Shown: positions 1 to 8,182 of the stretch, one piece after another | How the letters are laid out: every line of letters begins with the position of its first letter | Numbering within the stretch: the stretch's first letter is position 1 | NCBI GenBank assembly: GCA_038202925.1 | Contig: JBBREM010000010.1 | Location: forward strand, 1 to 40,732 | Length of the DNA stretch: 40,732 nt | Direction: 5' to 3' | From: JAEVZK01 sp038202925 | GTDB lineage: Bacteria > Armatimonadota > Fimbriimonadia > Fimbriimonadales > Fimbriimonadaceae | Program-made: the position numbers and the translations under genes | The notes under the pieces: model-generated | The model's input: the letters and a program-made list of their open reading frames with translations, nothing else | Told to the model about the DNA's origin: nothing | Database searches by the model: none

Positions 1-5
1 AATTG

Positions 6-413
6 TTATGCTGACGCGGTCGACGTCATCACTTCCGCCAGCTTCCCCGCCTCCAACATCGCCCCTTCGCCCTCTGAGGTCGGCAAGACGAGAATCTTGA
101 TCTCCGCCTCCTGCAGACCGGGCAAAACCTCCTTCTCCCAATCCGCCGTCCCAAGGGCGACTAGCTCGACTTCCTCGAGATCGGTCGTCTCAATCCAATC
201 CTGAGCGAACTCGGGATGCGGGAAGGCGAGCACGAACGGCTCGTCGCTCTCATCGGCCAGCACGACCAGGTCTTCCTCCGCGCCAAGCGTCCACACCTGG
301 CCGCATTGGTGGCACTTGTCGACGAAGTATTTCAGCCGGTCGTCGCGAGAGGCGGCGATGGTCTGTCGCAGTTCGTCCCCTCCCAACTCGTAGCCAAATC
401 CCTCGTCTTCCAT
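6..413 (-). CDS. DUF2750 family protein
   Basis: Small soluble protein of about 135 residues without signal peptide or membrane segment. The sequence follows the DUF2750 pattern as I know it: a region ending QVWTL near residue 42, an acidic stretch, an FPHPEFA motif near residue 66, a leucine-rich acidic helix, then LPGLQEAEIKILVLPTSEGEG at the C-terminal side. No biochemical role is established for this family. I chose the ATG at 413 because the longer in-frame starts (470, 479) lie across the hflX start on the other strand and would add an arginine-rich leader unlike the rest. The gene is divergent from hflX with about 55 bp between starts. The family call is from memory of the motif spacing, so moderately sure. 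Confidence 0.6.
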   Translation of the reverse strand: MEDEGFGYELGGDELRQTIAASRDDRLKYFVDKCHQCGQVWTLGAEEDLVVLADESDEPFVLAFPHPEFAQDWIETTDLEEVELVALGTADWEKEVLPGLQEAEIKILVLPTSEGEGAMLEAGKLAEVMTSTASA

Positions 414-468
414 ACCTGTACGATACCGCGCGACCCCGTTTGGTCTCGGCGCATGTAACAATCGAGCC

Positions 469-1737
469 ATGCCACGCACGGTCGAAAACTTGGAAGCCCC
501 GGTCGAGAAGGCCGTGCTCGTCCTGATTAACCAGGACGAGGCGGAAGACGACGCCGTGCTTGAAGAGCTGGAAGGGCTGTGCGAGGCCGCCCACGTTGAG
601 CCGCAAGCGTCAATCCGCCAGCGCCTCGACCGGCCCTATAAGACGAACTACGTCGGCTCGGGAAAGGTGGACGAGATCGCGGCACTGGTGAAGGACACCG
701 ATGCGAACGTCGTCATCGTCGACGCCGAGTTGTCCGGCATCCAGCTTCGCAATCTCGCCGATACGTGCGGCGTGAAGATCATTGATCGCACCCAGCTCAT
801 CCTCGACATCTTCGCCCGCCGCGCCAAGACCAAAGAGGGCATGCTGCAGGTCGAACTGGCGCAGCTCACGTACATGCTGCCCAAGCTGATGAGCGTCTAC
901 ACCCAGTTCGAGCGCCAGCGCGGCGGCATCGGCATGCGCGGTCCGGGCGAAACGAAGCTCGAATCTGACCGCCGGATGGTGCGCGACAAGATTGGCAAGC
1001 TTAAGGAGGAAATCGAGGACGTCAAGCGCCACCGCGATCAGCAGCGCGCGGGCCGCCGCAAGCATCCCTTCCCGTTCGCCTCCATCATCGGCTACACGAG
1101 CGCGGGCAAGTCGACCCTGATGAACCGCCTGACCGGAACCGAGGTTCTGGTCGACGCAATGCCGTTCGCCACCCTCGACCCCACGACCCGCAAGATCGAC
1201 CTTCCGGATGGCTATTCGGTCTTCCTCACCGATACGGTCGGCTTCATTCGGAATCTGCCTACCCAGCTCGTGGCCGCCTTCCATTCGACGCTCGAGGAAG
1301 TGACGTTTTCGGACGTCCTGATCCACCTCGTCGACGTCTCGAACCCGGCCTGGGAGATGCAGCGCGACGCGGTCATCGCCACCCTCGAAAAGCTGGGAGC
1401 GGGGGACAAGGCGATGTTGACGGTATTCAACAAGATCGACGCGGTGCCTGACCACGATCTGCCCACGCGCCTGGTGGCGGAGTGGCCACAATCCGTCGCC
1501 ATCTCGGCCTCGCGAGGCACCGGCGTCACCGACCTCATGATCACCCTGCGCAAGCTGGTGCAGGACCTCCTCGCCCCACTGCGAGCGCTCCTGCCCTACA
1601 GCGAATCGGCGCTCGTGCAGGACTGCTACGACTACGGTCGGGTGATCAAGGTCGACTACCGCGAGGACGGGATTTACCTGGAGGCGGAGCTTGTGGCGGA
1701 AATGCGCTCGAAGCTCGCCCGGTTTTCGATTGAGTAG
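469..1737 (+). CDS. hflX: Ribosome-associated GTPase HflX
   Basis: 422-residue HflX, a GTPase that binds the 50S subunit and in studied bacteria splits or rescues stalled or heat-damaged ribosomes. The N-terminal HflX domain shows YVGSGKVDEI near residue 61 and the characteristic RTQLILDIFARRAKTKEG helix near 105, followed by a glycine-rich GGIGMRGPGETKLE loop and a coiled coil around 165-195. The G domain has G1 GYTSAGKST near residue 208, G3 DTVGF and G4 NKID near 323; the last ~60 residues form the variable C-terminal domain. Length is normal. There is no convincing ribosome binding site; an AT-rich TAACAAT lies 6 nt before the ATG, so transcription may start close to the start codon. Confidence 0.95.
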   Translation: MPRTVENLEAPVEKAVLVLINQDEAEDDAVLEELEGLCEAAHVEPQASIRQRLDRPYKTNYVGSGKVDEIAALVKDTDANVVIVDAELSGIQLRNLADTCGVKIIDRTQLILDIFARRAKTKEGMLQVELAQLTYMLPKLMSVYTQFERQRGGIGMRGPGETKLESDRRMVRDKIGKLKEEIEDVKRHRDQQRAGRRKHPFPFASIIGYTSAGKSTLMNRLTGTEVLVDAMPFATLDPTTRKIDLPDGYSVFLTDTVGFIRNLPTQLVAAFHSTLEEVTFSDVLIHLVDVSNPAWEMQRDAVIATLEKLGAGDKAMLTVFNKIDAVPDHDLPTRLVAEWPQSVAISASRGTGVTDLMITLRKLVQDLLAPLRALLPYSESALVQDCYDYGRVIKVDYREDGIYLEAELVAEMRSKLARFSIE

Positions 1738-1805
1738 GCCACTTCTTTTGCGGCTGGGTCGTCAATCTCCTTTAAATCCTTAGTGCTTGCGACTAAGCTG
1801 TGGGC

Positions 1806-2174
1806 ATGCAACCGCAAGTCAGTTCCAGCGCCGCGTCGGCGTTCAAGATTCACGCGATCTTGCTCTATCTGGGCGCGGCGGCGATCGTCGTGGTCGGGGT
1901 GTTTCTCTTCTTCTTCAACCAGAGCATCATCGAGAGCCGGTACTACCGAGGCAGCCCCAGCTCCGTGCCCGCTTACATCATCGGCGGGACCCTTGCCGGG
2001 GCGTTCGTGGCCATGATCGTGTGGGGGATGTTCAACTGGGCGGCGGGGAACTGGTCCGCGCGAGGTACCCATCGCACCGGCGCGTATGTGGTCGCGGTGC
2101 TCAATCTGTTCGGCTTCCCGGTCGGCACGGTCCTCGGAATCTGGGCACTTGTGGCGCTCGGAAAATCGCGATGA
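1806..2174 (+). CDS. Small membrane protein, three predicted TM segments
   Basis: Protein of about 122 residues that I do not recognise. After a short polar N-terminus it has hydrophobic segments at roughly residues 17-36 (ends in a Phe cluster), 58-78 and 96-115, separated by short polar loops, and ends in a basic GKSR tail, consistent with a small inner-membrane protein. The ATG at 1806 is preferred over an in-frame GTG at 1800; a TAAGCT hexamer sits 6 nt upstream of the ATG, so the transcript may be leaderless. It stands alone between hflX and a repeat-bearing spacer, with no operon partner. Confidence 0.6.
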   Translation: MQPQVSSSAASAFKIHAILLYLGAAAIVVVGVFLFFFNQSIIESRYYRGSPSSVPAYIIGGTLAGAFVAMIVWGMFNWAAGNWSARGTHRTGAYVVAVLNLFGFPVGTVLGIWALVALGKSR

Positions 2175-2299
2175 GGGGCAATAAAGTAGTTGCCTCGCCA
2201 AGGGAATGTCAGCCTGCTGCCGTTTTCCTAATAATCTTCAGCGGGCCGTTGTAGGCCGTGGGGTTGCACCTTCGTCGGGCTGAGAGTTCCGGGCTTGCA

Positions 2300-2388
2300 T
2301 TGTCATTGCGAGCCAAGAGGAGGAATCAACACTCCGGCGATACAAGGCGACGCCTAGCTCGATCCCTCGGCTTCGCTCGGAATGACAA
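2300..2388. repeat. Dispersed palindromic repeat, TGTCAT..CGAGC family
   Basis: The 233-bp spacer between the small membrane protein and the DUF58 gene holds an imperfect palindrome. TTGTCATTGCGAGC at 2300-2313 is matched by GCTCGGAATGACAA at 2375-2388, which is its reverse complement apart from one mismatch. The same core, in the form TGTCATCCCGAGCGAAGC, recurs at 13080, 13191 and around 39511, so this is a dispersed non-coding repeat family. I see nothing else in the spacer. Confidence 0.7.
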
Positions 2389-2407
2389 CTACATGCTGAG
2401 ATCACAA

Positions 2408-3715
2408 TTAAAGTAGAGATCGCTCCTTTACGTCGAAGTAGAAGCTCACAAGACTCGCGGCGAGATCCTGGGGCTCCGATTCTAAGTTGTGGATACGCGC
2501 CGCCGACAGGACCGACGTCGCCTGCCGACGGTCGGCGGTGAGCATGTTCGCCGCCGCCGACAGATACATGTCGGACATCTTCTCCATTGGAGGCTTCAGC
2601 GCTTCCCTCAGCCTAGGATCAGCGACGCGGGCGAGCAGCACCAGGTGTCGGCGCACCTGCGGGCCTAGCGCCACCGTCAGTTCGCGCGCCCGATCCGGAT
2701 CGTCGAGGTCGGTAAACGCGACGATCAGCGAGCGCCGCTTCCAACGCGAGGCCATGAACGCAAAGGCGCCTGCTGGGTCGCTCTCCAGCGGCTCTGCGAC
2801 TAGATCGTGCAGCGCCTCGATGATCATCCCCACCTGGTTTCTGCCCTTCTTCGGCGGGATGTAGCGGCGGACCACGTCGGCATAAACCAGCAAGCCGACC
2901 ATGTCGCCCGCCGCCGAGGCTGCGTTGGTCAGCATCAGGCACGCATCCAGAGCGTGATCGAGCTTGCGCACGCCGTTGACTTCGGACAGCATGTGCCGCC
3001 CGATGTCGATCACGATCATCACCGCCTGGTTGCGCTCCTGCTCGAACTGCCGGACCACCAGCTTGCTGTGCCGGGCCGAGGCTTTCCAGTCGATCTTCCG
3101 GTAATCGTCGCCCTCAGCATACTCGCGCAACGACTCGAACTCGGTCCCCAGCCCGCGCATCCGCGAGCGTCGAATCCCCATCTCGCGCAGCCGCCCTTTC
3201 TGCTTGAGCAGATCGAACTCTCGTAGCGCCAGAACGTTGGGATAGACGCGGATCGGCTCGTCCGTCTCCACCCGCTCCTGCCGCAGCACCAGACCGAGCG
3301 GGCACTCGATCCGGACGAACGTGCCGTAGAATTTCTCGCTGCCCCGCTCGATCGGCGTGAGCGTGTACACAAACTCCTTCTCTCGCCCCGGCCCGAGCTT
3401 GAATGGAAACTCGCGTTGTGAGGCTTCGAACTGTGGCGGCGGCTCATCGCGCAAGACGCCCTTGATCTCATCCGCCGAGTCGTTCAAGACGGTGAGCTGG
3501 ATGCGGTTGGGCATGCGCACCGACAGCACCGGATCGAACGTGCGGCTGATCTTCAAGTTGGACGCCGCCGGTCCGAGACGGCCGGTGATCCACGCGACGA
3601 GGATCAGCAGCGCGTTGTAGGCGATGCCCAAACTCGGGGTCCCGCTCGTCCCCGCGAGGGCGGCGATCGGGATTCCGAGCGCAACCATGAGCCAAAACCT
3701 CTTTGTCGGAACCAT
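2408..3715 (-). CDS. DUF58 domain protein with degenerate VWA fold
   Basis: 435 residues. Two hydrophobic segments near residues 8-25 and 31-47 anchor a soluble part with a beta-rich region (about 50-170), then the DUF58 signature around 192-225 (GTEFESLREYAEGDDYRKIDW followed by ASARHSKLVVRQFE), and a C-terminal VWA-like domain whose metal site reads DIGRHM instead of DxSxS. DUF58 proteins commonly accompany MoxR ATPases; none is visible here, so this copy is isolated. An alternative ATG at 3688 would shorten the anchor. The start is 20 bp from the divergent RDD gene and a GATTAT hexamer lies 8 nt before the ATG. The family is certain, the function unknown. Confidence 0.9.
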   Translation of the reverse strand: MVPTKRFWLMVALGIPIAALAGTSGTPSLGIAYNALLILVAWITGRLGPAASNLKISRTFDPVLSVRMPNRIQLTVLNDSADEIKGVLRDEPPPQFEASQREFPFKLGPGREKEFVYTLTPIERGSEKFYGTFVRIECPLGLVLRQERVETDEPIRVYPNVLALREFDLLKQKGRLREMGIRRSRMRGLGTEFESLREYAEGDDYRKIDWKASARHSKLVVRQFEQERNQAVMIVIDIGRHMLSEVNGVRKLDHALDACLMLTNAASAAGDMVGLLVYADVVRRYIPPKKGRNQVGMIIEALHDLVAEPLESDPAGAFAFMASRWKRRSLIVAFTDLDDPDRARELTVALGPQVRRHLVLLARVADPRLREALKPPMEKMSDMYLSAAANMLTADRRQATSVLSAARIHNLESEPQDLAASLVSFYFDVKERSLL

Positions 3716-3722
3716 TTGGCGG

Positions 3723-3729
3723 GATAATC
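3723..3729. promoter_or_regulatory. Shared -10 element of divergent DUF58/RDD promoters
   Basis: GATAATC at 3723-3729 reads as GATAAT on the plus strand, 7 nt before the RDD gene GTG, and as GATTAT on the minus strand, 8 nt before the DUF58 ATG. Only 20 bp separate the two start codons and neither has a Shine-Dalgarno sequence. I infer two overlapping -10 boxes driving leaderless or nearly leaderless transcripts. No good -35 is visible on either side. Confidence 0.4.
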
Positions 3730-3735
3730 GAGTTC

Positions 3736-4482
3736 GTGGAGCAAGAGCTCGTCCTGCTCAGCCCGGAAAAAACCATTCTAACCTACCGGTTGGCAGGGTT
3801 GGGTGCCCGCGTGTTCGCGCACGTCATCGATGTGCTGATTATTCTCGTGGCGGAGTATGTCGCGGTGGTGACCGCTGGCATCCTCAGCGTCACCAGCATC
3901 GCCTTTCTCGCCATCCCACTCTGGGCGATCTTCGCCGTGTCGTTTATCTTCCTCTATTTCATCCTTCTGGAGTCCTTTTGGAACGGGCAAACTATCGGCA
4001 AGAAGGCGGTGGGCATTCGAGCGCGGATGGCGGATGGCACCGCGATCACCTCCCTGGCTGCGATCGGCCGCAATCTGCTACGCGTGGCGGATTTCCTGCC
4101 GGGGATGTACTTCGTCGGCCTGCTCGCGATGTTCACTACGCCCCGCTCTCAGCGACTGGGCGATCTGGTTGCCAACACCGTTGTCACGTACGAGCGCCGC
4201 GCCTTGCCCGTCTTTACTCCCGCGCCGCACTCCGCCGGCATCCATCCGCTCGAATATATGGTCGGCGAACTGCGCGGCATGACGCTCGACGAGTACAACG
4301 CCCTGCGGCGCTACTGCGACCGGTTCCCGGAGCTTGCCTCGACCGCGCAGGTCCGGCTTACCGCCGACGTGTGGCTGCCGATCGCCGAAAAGCGCAAGGT
4401 GCCGATGGCGCCGAACATCCACCCGATCTACCTGGCGGAGGCCGTCGTGATGAAGTACGGGCGTGAGCATGGGTTGCTGTAA
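3736..4482 (+). CDS. RDD family membrane protein
   Basis: About 248 residues. The N-terminal RDD domain has the hallmark Arg and Asp residues in TYRLAGLGARVFAHVIDVLIIL (Arg, then Arg, then Asp inside the first membrane segment), a second hydrophobic hairpin around residues 52-80, the GQTIGKKAVGIR motif near 88, and a third segment near 125. The last ~80 residues are a soluble tail with a TLDEYNALRRYCDRFPEL helix. RDD proteins are integral membrane proteins, some proposed as ion antiporters; no role can be assigned here. The GTG at 3736 is chosen over TTG 3703 because the domain begins immediately and a GATAAT box precedes it. The divergent DUF58 partner suggests related envelope functions. 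Confidence 0.85.
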   Translation: MEQELVLLSPEKTILTYRLAGLGARVFAHVIDVLIILVAEYVAVVTAGILSVTSIAFLAIPLWAIFAVSFIFLYFILLESFWNGQTIGKKAVGIRARMADGTAITSLAAIGRNLLRVADFLPGMYFVGLLAMFTTPRSQRLGDLVANTVVTYERRALPVFTPAPHSAGIHPLEYMVGELRGMTLDEYNALRRYCDRFPELASTAQVRLTADVWLPIAEKRKVPMAPNIHPIYLAEAVVMKYGREHGLL

Positions 4483-4485
4483 GGC

Positions 4486-4606
4486 CTGTGGACGGCCTGT
4501 GGAAACTTGTGGGCAGCGTTTCGGGTGTGAACAAGGGGTCCTATCAAACTTGTACAGGGACTGCCTTTCCCACACCGTTTTCCACGCGGGACTTTTGCTC
4601 CACACT
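4486..4606. promoter_or_regulatory. Cluster of DnaA-box-like motifs upstream of recF
   Basis: The 226-bp gap before recF has several near-matches to the TTWTNCACA box: CTGTGGAC at 4486-4493, TGTGGAAAC at 4498-4506, TTGTGGGCA at 4508-4516, TTTCCCACA at 4566-4574, TTTTCCACG at 4578-4586 and CTCCACAC at 4599-4606. An AT-rich stretch at about 4645-4730 follows. recF is a classical neighbour of replication origins, so this could be an origin or a DnaA-regulated promoter. Each box has one or more mismatches, and neither dnaA nor dnaN is in the window. Confidence 0.3.
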
Positions 4607-4708
4607 CCGCAATTTAGGTTCCTTGTTGCCTCAAAAGGAGGGGCTTGAAAATTGCGCGAAACTCGTTTTCCCCGAAAAAGATGCCCTTAATAGTAATAAC
4701 AGATATTC

Positions 4709-5836
4709 ATGATTAGCCTGGAAGATAAAAGAAAGAGCGGGGAAAGCTTCTCCGGGCTGGTCGATTCGGTGGACCTGAGGGCGTTCCGCAATTATGCCGA
4801 ATTGTGCATTGATCTCGATCCCGGTTTCAATGTAATCGCCGGACCGAATGCGCAGGGCAAGACGAACTTTCTCGAATCGCTCTACCTGCTCTCGACGACC
4901 CGTCTTCTCCGGGGCCAAAAGGATTCCGAAGCCATCCGTGACGGGAGCGCCCAAGCGACGGTTACCGCCGAGCTGAACGGCGGGCGCACGCAGATTTCGA
5001 TCAGCCTCGAAGCGGGTACCCGTAAGCGCGCTTTGCTGAACGGGCTCAAGCTGCCGAGGGCGGCAGACCTCATTGGCAGGTTGCCGTGCGTATGCATCAG
5101 CTCGCTGGACTTGTGCATCGTCCGCGATGAGCCGAGCGACCGCCGGCTGCTTCTCGACATCGAGCTATCCGCGCTGTATCCGTCCTACCTGAGGAACTTG
5201 GCGACCTACAAGCGAGCGATCGAGCACCGCAACGCGCTGCTTCGCGATTCGCGGGAGTGGATGCGGCCGGCTGAGGAATTCGAGACCTGGGAGGAGCAGA
5301 TCGCAGCATCGGGTTCGGCGCTGCGAGAGGCCAGGCAGTCGTACATCGACGAGCTTTCTCCCATCGCCGCCGAACGCCACGGGCTCATGGGCGATGGGGA
5401 GTCGCTCAAACTGGGTTATGTCCAGAACGATCCAGCCGTCGAGACGGACTCTTTGCGGGAGGCGCTGGCTCAGTCGAGAGCGCAGGACGTCCACAGGGGC
5501 GGCACCGGCGTCGGCCCCCACCGAGATGACCTGTCGATACTCATCGCTGACAGAGAGGGGCGCCTGTACGGCTCGCAGGGCCAACAGCGAACGAGTGTCA
5601 TCGCCCTGAAGCTCGCCACGCTGGAGCTGATCCGCCAAAAGCTCGGCGCGCCCCCGCTTTTGCTGCTCGACGATATCTTGAGCGATTTGGACGAGCGTCG
5701 CCGAGCGCTGCTTGTCGAGTTGGTGCTGGGCCAAGCCGGACAAACGGTGCTTACTTGCACGGAGGCGTCTGCCGCCGGCCCGGACATCTTGGCCCGAGCG
5801 CGGGTATTCGAGGTGTTCGCTGGGGCAATCCGGTAG
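4709..5836 (+). CDS. recF: DNA replication/repair protein RecF
   Basis: 375-residue SMC-like ATPase that helps load RecA at gapped DNA. Seen directly: DLRAFRNYAEL at residues 23-33, Walker A GPNAQGKTN near 50, an ABC-type signature GSQGQQRTSV near 290, and Walker B LLLLDDILSDLDERRR near 317. Length fits the family. The ATG at 4709 gives about 20 more N-terminal residues than usual, a polar KRKSGESF stretch; a later start cannot be excluded. No dnaN is adjacent, so the gene is outside the usual dnaA-dnaN-recF block although DnaA-box-like motifs precede it. It lies 11 bp upstream of scoB. Confidence 0.95.
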   Translation: MISLEDKRKSGESFSGLVDSVDLRAFRNYAELCIDLDPGFNVIAGPNAQGKTNFLESLYLLSTTRLLRGQKDSEAIRDGSAQATVTAELNGGRTQISISLEAGTRKRALLNGLKLPRAADLIGRLPCVCISSLDLCIVRDEPSDRRLLLDIELSALYPSYLRNLATYKRAIEHRNALLRDSREWMRPAEEFETWEEQIAASGSALREARQSYIDELSPIAAERHGLMGDGESLKLGYVQNDPAVETDSLREALAQSRAQDVHRGGTGVGPHRDDLSILIADREGRLYGSQGQQRTSVIALKLATLELIRQKLGAPPLLLLDDILSDLDERRRALLVELVLGQAGQTVLTCTEASAAGPDILARARVFEVFAGAIR

Positions 5837-5847
5837 CATCACAACAG

Positions 5848-6507
5848 ATGGCGCTCACCCGTGAACAGCTTGCTCAGCGCGCCGCGAAGGAGCTTCGCGA
5901 CGGCTACTACGTCAACCTCGGCATCGGCATCCCGACCCTGGTCGCGAACTACATTCCGGAAGGCATGGACGTGGTGCTGCAGAGCGAGAACGGCATGCTC
6001 GGCCTCGGTCCTTTCCCCTTCGAGGGCGAGGAAGATCCCGACCTGATCAACGCCGGCAAGCAGACCGTCACCGCCATCCCCGGCACGTCGTTTTTCTCTT
6101 CCGCCGACTCCTTCGGCATGATCCGCGGCGGGCATATCGCGCTCGCCATTCTCGGCGCGATGGAGGTGAGCGAGAAGGGCGATCTCGCCAACTGGATGAT
6201 CCCCGGCAAGATGGTGAAAGGCATGGGAGGTGCGATGGACCTCGTGGCCGGCGTAAAGCGCGTCGTCGTCGTGATGGAACACACCAACAAGGCCGGCGAG
6301 AGCAAGGTCCTCCGCGAGTGCCGGCTGCCCCTCACCGGCAAGCAATGCCTCGATCTGATCATCACGGATTTGTGCGTCTTCGAGGTGCTGCGCGGTGACA
6401 AGCTGCGGCTGATTGAGCTCGCCACCGGAGTCGAAGTGGAAGAAATCAAGGCGAAGACCGAAGGCCATTTCGAGGTCGCGCCGAATCTGCAAACCGTCGC
6501 CGTCTAA
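5848..6507 (+). CDS. scoB: 3-oxoacid CoA-transferase, beta subunit
   Basis: 219 residues, the normal length for subunit B of succinyl-CoA:3-oxoacid (or acetate:acetoacetate) CoA-transferase, which moves CoA between a dicarboxylate or acetate and a 3-oxoacid in ketone-body or short-chain acid metabolism. Visible family motifs are LGIGIPTLVANYI near residue 24, SENGMLGLGPFP near 49 (its Glu is the expected CoA-thioester nucleophile), GGHIALAILGAMEV near 96 and GKMVKGMGGAMDLV near 119. The start at 5848 begins the MALTREQLAQRAAKEL helix typical of the family; upstream codons belong to the recF 3' end. The alpha subunit normally sits directly upstream, but here recF does, so the gene is an orphan within the window. 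Confidence 0.93.
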   Translation: MALTREQLAQRAAKELRDGYYVNLGIGIPTLVANYIPEGMDVVLQSENGMLGLGPFPFEGEEDPDLINAGKQTVTAIPGTSFFSSADSFGMIRGGHIALAILGAMEVSEKGDLANWMIPGKMVKGMGGAMDLVAGVKRVVVVMEHTNKAGESKVLRECRLPLTGKQCLDLIITDLCVFEVLRGDKLRLIELATGVEVEEIKAKTEGHFEVAPNLQTVAV

Positions 6508-6512
6508 AACCC

Positions 6513-7370
6513 ATGTTCTCCTTTCTTTGCGCCGTCGCGTTCGCCTCGCCTGAACCGTTGCTGCTTTTCAGCGCGCGGATTTATTTCCCTCCCGGCGACA
6601 AGCGAATGAGCCATTACCAGCTCTACGTCTCCGACCTCCACGGCAAGCACCGCCGCCAGCTTACGCATGGAAACGGCGAGATGCAGGGGATGGCCTGGAT
6701 ATCGCGCGATGCGATGGCGTGGATGGATGAGAATGGCAAGCTGTGGGCCAGCAAGCTCTCGCCCTTTCAGCCACAAAGCTCGCCTACAAGGACTACCCGG
6801 AGTTCCAAGACAGCCGAACTCAGATCGGTATGCCGCGCGGGCTGCTGCTTCTCGAAAACTCGACCCAGGTGACACTCGGTGGGCTGAGGCCGTGGGCCGG
6901 GAAAGTCACCTGGCCCATCGGCGAGCAAGGGGAAGAGACCGAGGACTGGACCATGCCGTCCGGACCGGTCGTTCACACCCTCCTGGAGCCTGCAACTCTA
7001 TCGACAGAAGGGAAGGACTGCAAGCTGCCGGAGGAGGTGGCCAACACCTATCCAATTCGGTGGACAGGCTCGACGCTGTGGGTGCGAGCGGAGAATTATG
7101 CAGGGATGCATGGACGGGACGATGCCGTGTTCACCGTCGATACAGCACGGGGAAATGGAAGAAGATGGTGGATTGGCTCGGCTATCTCGATTGGGATTAC
7201 ACGTCGCCCTACTATGCAGGCATGACCGACGGTGGCCATGGGCTAATCCCTACGGAAAGAATGTCAACGGCGCAAAGCTGTACGCCGGCGACTGGAAGAC
7301 CGGAAAGAGGTGGCTGGTGCTCGGGGGCGTAGTGCATGTCACTTCCGTGTCCGTCCAGCCGGAAAACTAG
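6513..7370 (+). pseudogene. Frameshifted PD40/TolB-like secreted protein
   Basis: A single coding signal is spread over three frames. Frame from ATG 6513: hydrophobic N-terminus, then LYVSDLHGKHRRQLTHGNGEMQ, typical of a PD40/TolB-type propeller blade. Near 6757-6785 sense moves to a second frame (ATKLAYKDYPEFQDSRTQIG and on); near 7125-7150 to the third (YSTGKWKKMVDWLGYLDWDY); near 7235-7255 back to the first (NPYGKNVNGAKLYAGDWKTG) until a TAG at 7370. Each step equals loss of one base (or gain of two). Either the gene is decaying or the assembly carries three indels. It lies 5 bp after scoB and its 3' end is 17 bp before the phosphoesterase. Confidence 0.7.
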
Positions 7371-7387
7371 AGATATCCTAGACGTTC

Positions 7388-8167
7388 ATGTCCTCGTACA
7401 CGATCCTCTTTCTCGGCGATGTCGTCGGCAGGCCTGGACGAACTGCGGTGAAAGAGGCTCTGCCGAGTTTGCAGGACCAGTTTCAACCCACATTTACCAT
7501 CATCAACGGCGAGAACAGCGCGGGTGGAGTTGGCATTACTCCCGACATCGCCGACGAGCTTTACAAGCAGGGGGCAGATGCGATCACGCTGGGCAACCAC
7601 GCGTTTAACAAGCGCGAGATCTTCAGCTACTTGGATAAAGGGCATGCCATCGTGCGGCCTGCGAACATGCCAGCCTCTGTTCCGGGGAAGGGACTCGTCA
7701 CTATACAGCGAGACAAGATCGAGCTTGCCATCATGAATGTCTGCGGACGCGTTTTCATGGAGAGCTACGACGATCCGTTTGCGTGCGTCGACCAACTCTT
7801 CGCGGGTATTCAGACGCCTCACCGGTTCCTCGATTTTCATTGTGAGGCGACCAGCGAGAAGATCGCCATGGGCTGGCACTGTAACGGGAGGGCTACCGCA
7901 GTCGTCGGAACCCATACGCATGTACAAACCGCGGACGAGCGGATCTTGCCGGGCGGGACGGCTTACATCACGGATGTGGGTATGTGCGGACCGGTGGACA
8001 GTGTGTTGGGCATGGATCGGGAGATCATCCTGGAGCGATTCAGGACGACACTGCCGATGCGATTCGAGGTGCAGAACACGCCTGGTGTAATCTGTGCGGT
8101 AGCGATCCACGTCGAACGGGAAAGCGGCCGGGCGACGTCCATCGAGCGGATACGGTTTGGCGAATAG
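7388..8167 (+). CDS. ymdB: YmdB/TIGR00282-type metallophosphoesterase
   Basis: 259 residues, matching the TIGR00282 family; Bacillus YmdB is a 2',3'-cyclic-nucleotide phosphodiesterase affecting biofilm and RNA turnover. Metal-site motifs are LFLGDVVGRPGR at the N-terminus, INGENSAGG near residue 38, LGNHAFNKREI near 68, and GTHTHVQTAD near 177; the C-terminal YITDVGMCGP near 196 and the D-S-V-L-G-M segment are family signatures. The GNH motif is usually followed by T-W-D; here it reads A-F-N, so one acidic residue is Asn. A TATCCT hexamer is 8 nt before the ATG and no Shine-Dalgarno is seen. The gene precedes the secreted PKD protein by 15 bp, perhaps one transcript. Confidence 0.88.
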   Translation: MSSYTILFLGDVVGRPGRTAVKEALPSLQDQFQPTFTIINGENSAGGVGITPDIADELYKQGADAITLGNHAFNKREIFSYLDKGHAIVRPANMPASVPGKGLVTIQRDKIELAIMNVCGRVFMESYDDPFACVDQLFAGIQTPHRFLDFHCEATSEKIAMGWHCNGRATAVVGTHTHVQTADERILPGGTAYITDVGMCGPVDSVLGMDREIILERFRTTLPMRFEVQNTPGVICAVAIHVERESGRATSIERIRFGE

Positions 8168-8182
8168 TCGGAGGATTTGATT

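Noticed and set aside
610..1491. Long minus-strand open frame opposite hflX
   Set aside because: Composition-driven shadow frame (rich in R, H, A, D) opposite an unambiguous GTPase; similar shadows occur opposite recF, prfA, the large permease and the DUF255-like gene.
4688..4704. DnaA-trio motif (TAATAGTAATAA) next to the DnaA-like boxes
   Set aside because: The trinucleotides are on the strand opposite to that expected for boxes lying to the left, as I recall the Bacillus arrangement.
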